A stretch of DNA of 64,000 bases from positions 124,001 to 188,000 of the forward strand of contig NZ_PENI01000009.1 in the NCBI RefSeq assembly GCF_003688995.1, read 5' to 3'. Below the pieces are notes generated by a model that was given only the letters and a program-made list of their open reading frames with translations, was not told the DNA's origin and searched no databases. Within the stretch, counting starts at the first letter, position 1. Every line of letters starts with the position of its first letter. Shown piece by piece: positions 56,946 to 64,000 of this stretch. Source of the DNA: Streptomyces shenzhenensis (GTDB lineage Bacteria > Actinomycetota > Actinomycetes > Streptomycetales > Streptomycetaceae). Position numbers and translations under genes: made by a program.

Positions 56946-57090
56946 TCGCCGGCGCATCGAAGATTTCACGAGTTCTCCGACCTCCCTGGCTCCGCACAGC
57001 CATTCCATGGTATGCGGGGCGGCGCGACAGTCGCCTGGAAGGAGGCCGCGCCGTCGGCCACCGGCACCGGAGGCATTCGGCAGATTTTTG

Positions 57091-57113
57091 TTATTGCAAG
57101 TTATAGGCAATAA
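57091..57113. promoter_or_regulatory. Inverted repeat at the start of the MFS gene
   Basis: Perfect 7-bp arms TTATTGC (57091-57097) and GCAATAA (57107-57113) separated by 9 nt, in a strikingly AT-rich patch that ends 9 nt before GTG 57123. This looks like an operator for a local or unlinked repressor; no regulator gene is adjacent. Confidence 0.6.
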
Positions 57114-57122
57114 GGTCTGGGC

Positions 57123-58451
57123 GTGAGCTCGTTCCCAAGGTTTCGCCGGCTGCCGCCGACGCCACAGTCCATGGCGGATACATCCGCCCCGGCGGCACCG
57201 CGGCGGTCCGTTCTGCGGGACGTGAGCTTCCTGCGGTTGTGGACGGGCGCCACCGCGTCGGGTCTGGCCACCTGGGCGCTGCCGTTCGTGCTCGGACTCG
57301 CGGTGCTCGACGGCACGCTCACCGCGGCCGGCCTCGGTGTGCTGCTCGCGGCCCGCACCCTGGGCTTCCTCGCGGCGGTGCCCGTCGCGGGCGTCCTCGC
57401 CGACCGGCACAGCCGGCGCGGCGTCGTCCTGTGGGCGGGACTGGCCGCCGCGGCCGCGGCACCCCTGATGGTCGCCGGACTCGGCCGTTCGGTCCCGCTC
57501 ATGGCGGTGGCCGCCGTCGTCGCCGGTGCGGGGCAGGGCGCCTGCCGGCCCGCCTACCAGGCGCTGACCGCCGAGGTGGTCGACGAAGACCGCAGACAAC
57601 AGGCCAACGCAGCCCTCACTCTGGCCGTCCGGGTCACCACCCTCGCGGGGCCCTCGCTGACCGCACTGGCCGCCCTGTCCCTCGGCACGGGGGCGCTGCT
57701 GATGGGCATCGGCCTGCTGTGGCTCCTGGCCGCGCTCATCCCCGGCCCCGGTGCGCGCACGGCGGGGGAGAGCGCCGGGAACAGCGGGCGGGGCCCGCGG
57801 GGCTCAGTCCTCACCGAGTTCGCCGACGGGATACGCGAGGCCCGCGAACACCCCTGGTTCCTCGCCGGACTTGCCGCACTGACGGCCGTCATAGCCACCG
57901 GCTACTCCGCCACCGGTGTCGCGCTTCCCCTGGTCAGCCGCGACGAGTACGGCAGTGAGGTGGTGCTCGCCGGCGCGACGACCGCGTACACCGCAGGGGC
58001 CCTCGTCGGAGCGTTGCTCATCGCCCGCCGGCGCCCGCGCTCACAGGGCTGGACCGCCCTGGCGGGTCTGGCCGCCTACGGCTTCGCCCCGCTCAGCCTC
58101 ATGACCCACGTCCATCCGGTCGTGGTGGTGGCCGCCTACGCCGTCGCGGGAATCGGCATCGAACTGTTCAACGTGCCGTGGTTCACCGCCACCCAGCGCG
58201 AGGTGGCCCCCGACAAGCTCGCCCGGGTCTCCTCGCTGGACTTCCTCCTGTCCTACGGTCTCGCCCCGGCCGGCCTCGCCCTGATCGCCCCCGCCATCGG
58301 TGCCTTCGGTACCGGGCCGGTGCTCGCCGCGTGCGCGCTGACCTGCTTCGCCGCACCGGCCATGGCCGCCCTCGTACCCAGCGCCCGCCATTTCTCCCGG
58401 CGGCGCGACACCCCGTCAAAGACCGTGCCGGAGGCGGGCACCGGCGCCTGA
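57123..58451 (+). CDS. MFS transporter
   Basis: A 442-residue major facilitator with about 12 helices. The loop 2-3 motif reads AGVLADRHSRRGVV and the fifth helix region holds RPAYQALTAEVVD, typical of small-molecule exporters in actinobacteria. GTG 57123 has AAGG 7 nt upstream. ATG 57171 is an alternative start. Substrate unknown. Confidence 0.87.
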   Translation: MSSFPRFRRLPPTPQSMADTSAPAAPRRSVLRDVSFLRLWTGATASGLATWALPFVLGLAVLDGTLTAAGLGVLLAARTLGFLAAVPVAGVLADRHSRRGVVLWAGLAAAAAAPLMVAGLGRSVPLMAVAAVVAGAGQGACRPAYQALTAEVVDEDRRQQANAALTLAVRVTTLAGPSLTALAALSLGTGALLMGIGLLWLLAALIPGPGARTAGESAGNSGRGPRGSVLTEFADGIREAREHPWFLAGLAALTAVIATGYSATGVALPLVSRDEYGSEVVLAGATTAYTAGALVGALLIARRRPRSQGWTALAGLAAYGFAPLSLMTHVHPVVVVAAYAVAGIGIELFNVPWFTATQREVAPDKLARVSSLDFLLSYGLAPAGLALIAPAIGAFGTGPVLAACALTCFAAPAMAALVPSARHFSRRRDTPSKTVPEAGTGA

Positions 58452-58781
58452 CGGGCGTGGCGTCCTGCCGGGCGGTAACTCAGCGCAGCGAGGCCACCAG
58501 CGCGTGCCCGCCAAGCCACCGGATCTGCCGTGCATCGGCGATGACCCCAGCCCCACCCTCGCCGGTCTGCGGGCCGCACCGCCCGACTCCTGCGACTGGG
58601 CCCGGCGGCTGTCGGGCGTCGGCACCCCCGAGCAACTGCCTCCCGGGCGCGCGGACACCGCCCCCGGTCCAGTGACCCCGGTCACACCGAACGTCGGGAA
58701 CTCCCCGTGCTTCCGCTCCGACTCCTGTGCTGTGACCGCCGAACAGGTCGACCACAGGACCGGGGGAGAGAAGAGTCCGAG
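58452..58781 (+). other. Intergenic region before the PepSY gene, with a small palindrome
   Basis: About 330 bp with no gene I trust; open frames here are Pro/Arg-rich and unlike proteins. A GTGACC-CC-GGTCAC palindrome (58672-58685) about 100 nt before the PepSY start may be an operator. GGGGGAGAGAAGAG lies close upstream of ATG 58782. Confidence 0.4.
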
Positions 58782-60254
58782 ATGCCCGAAAGCCGGATAC
58801 CGCCGGACGCGAAGACCGCGCCGGTGACTCGGGCCATGAGCCCGGAAGCCGACGTGGACGTACCGCCGTCACCGCAGTCGACCGACGAGACGGTGCCCGG
58901 TCCTGTCCCCGCCGCGCCGGGCCTGTGGAGCGGCCTGCGGCCCCTGCTGCTGCGCCTGCACTTCTACGCCGGGATCCTCATCGGTCCGTTCATCCTCGTC
59001 GCCGCGCTGACCGGACTCGCCTACACCGTCACACCGCAGGTCGAGTCGATGCTGTACGACCACGAGCTGAAGGTGACTCCGCGCGGAACGGCCGAGCCGC
59101 TCGCCGATCAGGTGGCCGCGGCGAAGCGAGCGGTGCCCGACGGCACCCTGCTGTCCGTCACGAAGGGGGCCGGGCCCACCGATTCCACCCGTGTCACCTT
59201 CAGCAAGGACGACCTGCCCGAGGGCTACACGCTCACCGCGTTCGTCGACCCGTACGACAGCAAGGTGCTCGGGGAGCTGAAGACGTTCGGCCAGTGGCTG
59301 CCGGCCCGGGCGTGGCTCGACGATCTGCACCGCAACCTGCACCTGGGTGACGTCGGCCGCAACTACAGCGAGATCGCCGCGAGTTGGCTGTGGGTGGAGG
59401 TGCTCGGAGGTCTCGCCCTGTGGGCCGGCACCCCGCGCAACCGCCAGCGGCTGCGCCGCCTGCTGCTGCCGCGCGGCGGTGCCAAGAGCCGTAAACGCAC
59501 GCTGTCCTGGCACGGCGCGGTAGGCGTATGGGCCGCCGTCGGCCTGCTCGCCCTGTCCGCGACCGGTCTGACCTGGTCCGCCCACGCGGGCGCCAGTATC
59601 GGGAAGATCCAGGACGCCCTGGGCGGCAGCACCCCCGCGGTCTCCACGGCTCTGACCGCCACCGGGGGCTCAGGCGGAGGCGCCGGAAGTGCGAAGAAGG
59701 ACGTCGGGATCGACGCGGTCATCGCCTCGGCCCACGACGCCGGCCTGGTCGGCGTACTCGTCATCACCCCGCCCGCCGACGCGGACTCCGCGTACGTCGT
59801 GAAGGAGAACACCCGCAGCTGGCCCGAGCAGCAGGACTCCGTCGCGGTCGACCCGGCCACCGGCAAGGTGACACAGAAGCTCAACTTCGACGACTTCCCG
59901 CTGCTCGCCAAGATGACCTCCTGGGGCATCGACGCCCACATGGGGCTGCTGTTCGGCCTCGCCAACCAGATCGTCCTGGCGCTGCTCGCCATCGCCGTGA
60001 TCGCGATGACCCTGTGGGGCTACCGCATGTGGTGGCTGCGCCGGCCGACCCGCGCGGAAGGCTTCGCCGTCGGCCGCGCTCCCGCGCGCGGGGCCTGGCG
60101 CCGGGTGCCCGGCCGAGTGCTCGCGCCGATCGTGGTGCTGGCCGCGGTCATCGGCTACTACGTGCCGTTCTTCGGCCTGCCGCTGCTCCTGTTCGTCCTG
60201 GTGGACATGGCCGTCGGAGCGGTACGGCGGCGCAGGGCGGGGGCGATCGCGTGA
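58782..60254 (+). CDS. PepSY-associated membrane protein
   Basis: A 490-residue inner-membrane protein with four main membrane segments (about 55-75, 215-235, 260-280, 400-425 and a C-terminal hairpin). It matches the PepSY_TM family (RLHFYAGILIGPFILVAALTGL, WLDDLHRNLHLGDVGRNYSE, LSWHGAVGVWAAVGLLALSATGLTW). Members act in metal or siderophore reduction and membrane electron transfer. Here it begins the copper segment, overlapping the next gene by 4 nt. Conserved His residues in the first and third helix regions could bind heme, which is inference. Confidence 0.87.
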   Translation: MPESRIPPDAKTAPVTRAMSPEADVDVPPSPQSTDETVPGPVPAAPGLWSGLRPLLLRLHFYAGILIGPFILVAALTGLAYTVTPQVESMLYDHELKVTPRGTAEPLADQVAAAKRAVPDGTLLSVTKGAGPTDSTRVTFSKDDLPEGYTLTAFVDPYDSKVLGELKTFGQWLPARAWLDDLHRNLHLGDVGRNYSEIAASWLWVEVLGGLALWAGTPRNRQRLRRLLLPRGGAKSRKRTLSWHGAVGVWAAVGLLALSATGLTWSAHAGASIGKIQDALGGSTPAVSTALTATGGSGGGAGSAKKDVGIDAVIASAHDAGLVGVLVITPPADADSAYVVKENTRSWPEQQDSVAVDPATGKVTQKLNFDDFPLLAKMTSWGIDAHMGLLFGLANQIVLALLAIAVIAMTLWGYRMWWLRRPTRAEGFAVGRAPARGAWRRVPGRVLAPIVVLAAVIGYYVPFFGLPLLLFVLVDMAVGAVRRRRAGAIA

Positions 60255-60910
60255 TCGCCGCGACCGGACTGCGCTGGATCCTGACCCTGCTGTTCGCCGT
60301 ACCCGTCGGCTACGGGGTGTGGCGGGCCGTCCTGCCCGGAGCACGGGCCGCCGAACGGGTGGACCACGCGCTGCACGCGGCGATGGGCGTGCTGATGGCG
60401 GCGATGGCCTGGCCGTGGGGCATGGACCTGTCGGCCGCGCCCCAGGTGGTGCTGTTCTCGGCGGGAGCACTGTGGTTCGGGGCCGCCGCTCCTTTCCGTG
60501 CCGGCGACCGCTCCCGGAGCGGAGCGGTGCTCGCCGCGTGGCCGCATGTCGTGATGATGGGGGCCATGGCCTGGATGGTCGCGGCGATGGACTCCTCCGG
60601 TGCGATGGCGGGTCACGCGGGCGGGGGCGGCATGCACGACATGCACATGTCCGGCGCCTCGGGGCTCGCTGCCATGAGTCTGTCCGGCACGGGACCAAGG
60701 CTCGTGGCGGGACTGCTCGCCGCCGTCCTGGCGGTGATGGGGGTGGCCTGGCTGGCCCGTGCCCTCGACCGGGCGCGATCCCTGGACCCGGCCACCCGGC
60801 CGACGGAGGGAGCCGCGTTGCCGGGCGGAGGGGCCGGCGGCGCCCTGGCACTCGGGTGCCATGCCGCGATGGCGCTGGGCATGGCGGTGATGTTCGTCCT
60901 GCTCGTGTGA
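60251..60910 (+). CDS. DUF5134 membrane protein with Met/His-rich loop
   Basis: A 219-residue membrane protein with about five to six helices. A loop near residues 117-136 is unusually rich in metal ligands (GGGGMHDMHMSGASG), suggesting copper binding. GTG 60251 overlaps the PepSY gene stop, so the two are co-translated. Function unknown; the neighbours argue for copper handling. Confidence 0.82.
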   Translation: MIAATGLRWILTLLFAVPVGYGVWRAVLPGARAAERVDHALHAAMGVLMAAMAWPWGMDLSAAPQVVLFSAGALWFGAAAPFRAGDRSRSGAVLAAWPHVVMMGAMAWMVAAMDSSGAMAGHAGGGGMHDMHMSGASGLAAMSLSGTGPRLVAGLLAAVLAVMGVAWLARALDRARSLDPATRPTEGAALPGGGAGGALALGCHAAMALGMAVMFVLLV

Positions 60911-61009
60911 AGACATTGTTCCGTGCGGCAGAGCGGTCAGGGCGTGGGTCGCGCGTCATGGCATGACCGTGCTGTCCGGGGCGAACGAGCCCTCTCCGGG
61001 ACTGTGACA

Positions 61010-61027
61010 CACATCATGATTGATGTG
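61010..61027. promoter_or_regulatory. Inverted repeat upstream of the copper-export operon
   Basis: CACATCA-TGAT-TGATGTG, perfect 7-bp arms with a 4-nt spacer, about 85 nt before ATG 61113, flanked by further imperfect GACAC/GGTGTC symmetry. It may be the operator for copper-responsive control of copA, although it does not match the CsoR or CueR consensus that I know. Confidence 0.6.
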
Positions 61028-61112
61028 GTGTCGGAGCTTGGAACTCGACGTCCTGTCGAATCGACTACTGGAGCGGTACGACTTCAACTGCCATCGCTTG
61101 TAGGACGGTTCG

Positions 61113-61391
61113 ATGCGACCACGAAGGTCGAGTGTTGCCGATGTCCCGCTGCCACCCCGCCCCGCCGGTGTGGCCTCCCGCAGTCTGCTGCCTCCTCCCG
61201 CGCTCTGTGGATTCCTGCTCCTGCTCGTGCTGGTGTTCTCGGTGTCCTACGCCGTCGGAGCGGTGGCGGGGCCGGTCGCGCCCGGCCTGCACGGCACCGG
61301 GAGCAGCGGTGGGAGCGGCAGGGACGACGTGCCCGGAACGGGCGGGGGCATGGAGGACATGCCGGGGATGAGCCACGGGAACGGTGAGTGA
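61113..61391 (+). CDS. Small membrane protein with Met/His tail, next to copA
   Basis: A 92-residue protein with one membrane helix (about 30-52) and a Gly/Ser-rich exposed tail ending MEDMPGMSHGNGE, a likely weak copper-binding patch. Its stop overlaps the copA start. No family recognised; probably an accessory to copper export. Confidence 0.7.
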   Translation: MRPRRSSVADVPLPPRPAGVASRSLLPPPALCGFLLLLVLVFSVSYAVGAVAGPVAPGLHGTGSSGGSGRDDVPGTGGGMEDMPGMSHGNGE

Positions 61392-63679
61392 TGGCGGCCG
61401 AAACGACGGCGAGCCTCGTGGTCACGGACATCACCGTGGGCGGGATGACCTGCGCGGCCTGTGTCCGGCGGGTGGAGAAGAAGCTCGCCAAGCTGGAGGG
61501 CGTCACGGCCACGGTCAACCTGGCCACGGGGCTCGCGCGGGTCAGCCATCCGGCCCGCGTCGCACCCGAGGACCTCGTCACCGCGGTCGAGCAGGCCGGG
61601 TACCAGGCCGCTCTGCCCGTGCGTGAGGACCACGAGGGGACCGAGGAGGCGGACGAGGCCGGGACCGAGGCCCGGCGCGAGCGGGAACGGCTCGTGGTCA
61701 CCGCGCTGCTGGCCGTGCCGGTCCTGGCGCTGTCGATGGTGCCGGCGCTGCAGTTCCGCAACTGGCAGTGGCTGTGTTTCGTGCTGGCCGCCCCGGTGGC
61801 GGTGTGGAGCGCCTGGCCCTTCCACATCAGGGCGGTGCGGGGGCTGCGGCACTCCACGGCCACCATGGACACCCTGGTCTCGCTCGGGGTCGTGGCGTCG
61901 TTCTCCTGGTCGGTGTACGCGCTGTTCCTCGGGGGAGCGGGCGAGCCGGGGATGCGGATGTCGTTCAGCCTGCTGCCCTCCGCGTCGGAGGGCATGGCGC
62001 ACCTGTATCTCGAAGCCGCCGTGAGCGTCCCGCTGTTCGTGCTGACCGGGCGGTTCCTGGAGGGGCGGGCCCGGCGCGGTACCGGCGCTGCGCTGCGGTC
62101 GCTGGCCGAGTTGGCGGCCAAGAAGGTGTCCGTACGGGACGAGCGCGGCGAGCGGTCGATCCCCATCGAGCAGTTGCGGGTGGGGCAGGTTTTCGTGGTG
62201 CGCCCCGGTGAGCGGGTCGCCACCGACGGGCGGGTGACCGAGGGCAGCTCCGCCGTGGACCTGTCCCTGGTCACCGGCGAGAGCGAACCCGTGGAGGTCG
62301 GTCCCGGCTCGGCCTTGATCGGCGGGGCCGTCAACGCCGGCGGGCTGCTTCTCGTGCGGGCCACGGCGGTCGGCGCGGACACCCAGCTGGCCCGGATCAC
62401 CCGCCTCGTCACGGAAGCACAGGCCGGCAAGGCACGGGCACAGCGGCTCGCCGACGCGGTCGCCGGGGTGTTCGTACCCGTCGTCATGGCCGTCGCGGTG
62501 ACCGTCCTCGGGTTCTGGCTGGGCGCCGGAGCCGACCCGCAGGCGGCGCTCACCGCCTGTGTGGCCGTCCTCGTCGTGGCCTGCCCCTGTGCGCTGGGAC
62601 TGGCGACACCGACGGCCCTGATGGCCGCCACCGGGCGCGGGGCGCAGTTGGGTGTGCTGGTGAGCGGGCCGCAGACACTGGAGGCTCTTCAGCACGTGGA
62701 CACGGTCGTCCTGGACAAGACCGGCACACTGACCACCGGTCACATGACGGTGGCCCACATCACCGCCGTGCCCGGCGGGCTCGGGCAGGACGCGGTGGTG
62801 CGGCTGGCCGGGGCCGTGGAGCAGGGCTCCGAGCATCCGATCGGGCGGGCGATCACCGCGTACGCGCGCCGCACAGGGGCAGCCGAACCGCTGCCGGACG
62901 TGACGGACTTCGTCGCGGTGCCGGGCCGCGGAGTCAGCGGTCGTGTGGACGGCCTTGCGGTGGAGGTGGGCGCGCCGGACGGCAAGGTGCCGCGCGTGCT
63001 GGCCGAAGCACTGGCCGCGGCGGAGGACGCCGCGCACACACCGGTTCTGGTGCAGGTCGACGGCCGGGCCAAGGCGCTGATCGCTGTCGGGGACATCGTG
63101 CGCCCCGGCAGCTACCGGGCCGTGGACCGGCTGCGCCGGCTCGGTGTCCGCCCGGTGCTCGCCACCGGCGACCGCTCGGCGCCCGCCGAGGCCGTCGCTG
63201 ACGCGCTCGGCATCGACGAGGTGCACGCGCGCTGCACGCCTGAGGACAAGGCCGCCCTCGTACGGGAGCTGAAGCAGGAGGGCGCACGGGTCGCCGTCGT
63301 CGGCGACGGCGTGAACGACGCCGCCGCGCTCGCCGCCGCCGACCTCGGCATCGCCATGGGCAGCGGCACCGACGTCGCCATCGGCGCGGCCGACCTGACC
63401 CTGGCACGCGGCGACATCGAGGTGCTCGTCGACGCCGTGCTGCTGGCCCGGCGCACACTGGGCACGATCCGGGCCAACCTGGCGTGGGCGTTCGGCTACA
63501 ACGCCGTCACCGTGCCGCTCGCCATGGTCGGCCTGCTCGATCCCATGCTCGCCGCAGCGGCGATGTCGGTGAGTTCCGTGCTGGTGGTGGCCAACAGTCT
63601 GCGGCTGCGCAACTGGCAGCCGTCTCCCGCTCGCGGCCGGGGGCCCGGGACGCGGGCCGGCAAGGCAGGTGCCCGATGA
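61388..63679 (+). CDS. copA: Copper-exporting P1B-type ATPase CopA
   Basis: A 763-residue Cu(I) ATPase. An N-terminal HMA domain (GMTCAAC near 19-25), eight membrane helices, the CPC metal site (VVACPCALGLATP near 398), phosphorylation motif DKTGTLTT (near 440), ATP-binding SEHPIG and GDGVND hinge are all present. It uses GTG 61388 (or the adjacent ATG 61391), overlapping the upstream small gene. It exports Cu(I) delivered by CopZ. Confidence 0.95.
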   Translation: MMAAETTASLVVTDITVGGMTCAACVRRVEKKLAKLEGVTATVNLATGLARVSHPARVAPEDLVTAVEQAGYQAALPVREDHEGTEEADEAGTEARRERERLVVTALLAVPVLALSMVPALQFRNWQWLCFVLAAPVAVWSAWPFHIRAVRGLRHSTATMDTLVSLGVVASFSWSVYALFLGGAGEPGMRMSFSLLPSASEGMAHLYLEAAVSVPLFVLTGRFLEGRARRGTGAALRSLAELAAKKVSVRDERGERSIPIEQLRVGQVFVVRPGERVATDGRVTEGSSAVDLSLVTGESEPVEVGPGSALIGGAVNAGGLLLVRATAVGADTQLARITRLVTEAQAGKARAQRLADAVAGVFVPVVMAVAVTVLGFWLGAGADPQAALTACVAVLVVACPCALGLATPTALMAATGRGAQLGVLVSGPQTLEALQHVDTVVLDKTGTLTTGHMTVAHITAVPGGLGQDAVVRLAGAVEQGSEHPIGRAITAYARRTGAAEPLPDVTDFVAVPGRGVSGRVDGLAVEVGAPDGKVPRVLAEALAAAEDAAHTPVLVQVDGRAKALIAVGDIVRPGSYRAVDRLRRLGVRPVLATGDRSAPAEAVADALGIDEVHARCTPEDKAALVRELKQEGARVAVVGDGVNDAAALAAADLGIAMGSGTDVAIGAADLTLARGDIEVLVDAVLLARRTLGTIRANLAWAFGYNAVTVPLAMVGLLDPMLAAAAMSVSSVLVVANSLRLRNWQPSPARGRGPGTRAGKAGAR

Positions 63680-64000
63680 GGCGGATCCTGGGCCGGGTGC
63701 CCGCGTTGCGGAGCCTCGACCGGCGGCGGCTGCGGGACGGTGCGCTCGCCGCCCTGGTGCCCGTCGCCGCGTGCAGCGTGGCGCTGGCGGGACTGACCAC
63801 CTGGGTCGGCACGGGCCGGGCCGGCAGTCCGGCGCGCATTGGAGTCACGGACGGGCGCGTGCTGCTGCCGTCCGCCGGAGTCCCGGAGACGGCGGCGTTC
63901 TTCAGCATCGCCAACGAGGGCGGCTCGCCCGACACACTCCTCCGGGTCACGGCGCGTGACGTCCCGGGCGAGGTGACGCTCTCCCGGCACCGTATGAAGC
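63676..64000 (+). CDS. PCu(A)C-type copper chaperone, truncated by the window end
   Basis: The first 108 residues of an exported protein: a membrane/signal segment (about 22-42), then GVTDGRVLLPSAGVPETAAFFSI, the beta-strand region of the PCu(A)C (DUF461) family. The first His/Met ligands (SRHRMK) are just reached at the window end. It overlaps copA by 4 nt, so it is part of the copper operon. The rest lies outside the window. Confidence 0.8.
   Translation, partial: MRRILGRVPALRSLDRRRLRDGALAALVPVAACSVALAGLTTWVGTGRAGSPARIGVTDGRVLLPSAGVPETAAFFSIANEGGSPDTLLRVTARDVPGEVTLSRHRMK

Overview
The window is very GC-rich, with GTG starts, stop-start overlaps (ATGA, GTGA) and long GC hairpins between convergent genes. 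Together with the gene families this points to a Streptomyces chromosome. Most of the DNA is accessory: secreted enzymes, a nuclease/helicase pair, a sugar-acid operon, a metallophore cluster, zinc uptake, a toxin-antitoxin pair and copper handling.

Layout. 1-4.7 kb: an XRE-type regulator, a Tat-exported phospholipase C and an endonuclease/exonuclease/phosphatase-family protein with a duplicated N-terminal module. 5.1-11.2 kb: a DEAH helicase with helicase-associated repeats, a SHOCT membrane protein, and a DUF262/DUF1524 (GmrSD-like) nuclease carrying a C-terminal RAMA domain. 11.3-18.6 kb: a GntR regulator divergent from an operon for a sugar ABC importer (no ATPase), an enolase-superfamily dehydratase, an aldo/keto reductase and a Gfo/Idh/MocA oxidoreductase, closed by a 17-bp-stem hairpin.

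18.8-49.6 kb: a metallophore cluster whose gene content and order match, from memory, the coelibactin cluster of S. coelicolor (SCO7676-SCO7691). It holds a [3Fe-4S] ferredoxin, an Opp/Nik-type ABC importer, a salicyl-AMP ligase, two NRPSs (ArCP-Cy-A-PCP-Cy-A-PCP and dock-Cy-A(MT)-PCP-TE), a saccharopine-dehydrogenase-like protein, a thiazolinyl imine reductase fused to a methyltransferase, a P450, a type II thioesterase, a free methyltransferase, a YbtP/YbtQ-like half-transporter pair and a salicylate synthase. By-eye specificity reading gives salicylate, then a Thr-like residue (methyloxazoline), then Cys and Cys (thiazoline/thiazolidine).

49.8-54.9 kb: a complete aztABCD zinc uptake system with two AztD-like proteins. 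It converges on the metallophore operon at a bidirectional hairpin. A strong Zur-box match lies in the 15 bp between divergent aztB and aztA and runs into aztA, and a Fur-family palindrome lies in the ligase/NRPS divergent promoter. The metallophore and azt blocks together look like a zinc-scavenging island.

55.0-64 kb: a VapBC-type toxin-antitoxin pair with a palindromic operator, CopZ, a DJ-1/PfpI protein, an MFS transporter, a PepSY membrane protein, a DUF5134 membrane protein, a Met/His-tailed small membrane protein, a CopA-type P1B ATPase and the start of a PCu(A)C copper chaperone cut off by the window end.

The metallophore itself is a described family. The parts that look least described are its tailoring details (Thr-like first module, reductase-methyltransferase fusion with a paralogous free methyltransferase, Cys-nucleophile thioesterase), its linkage to aztABCD, and the helicase/RAMA-nuclease pair.
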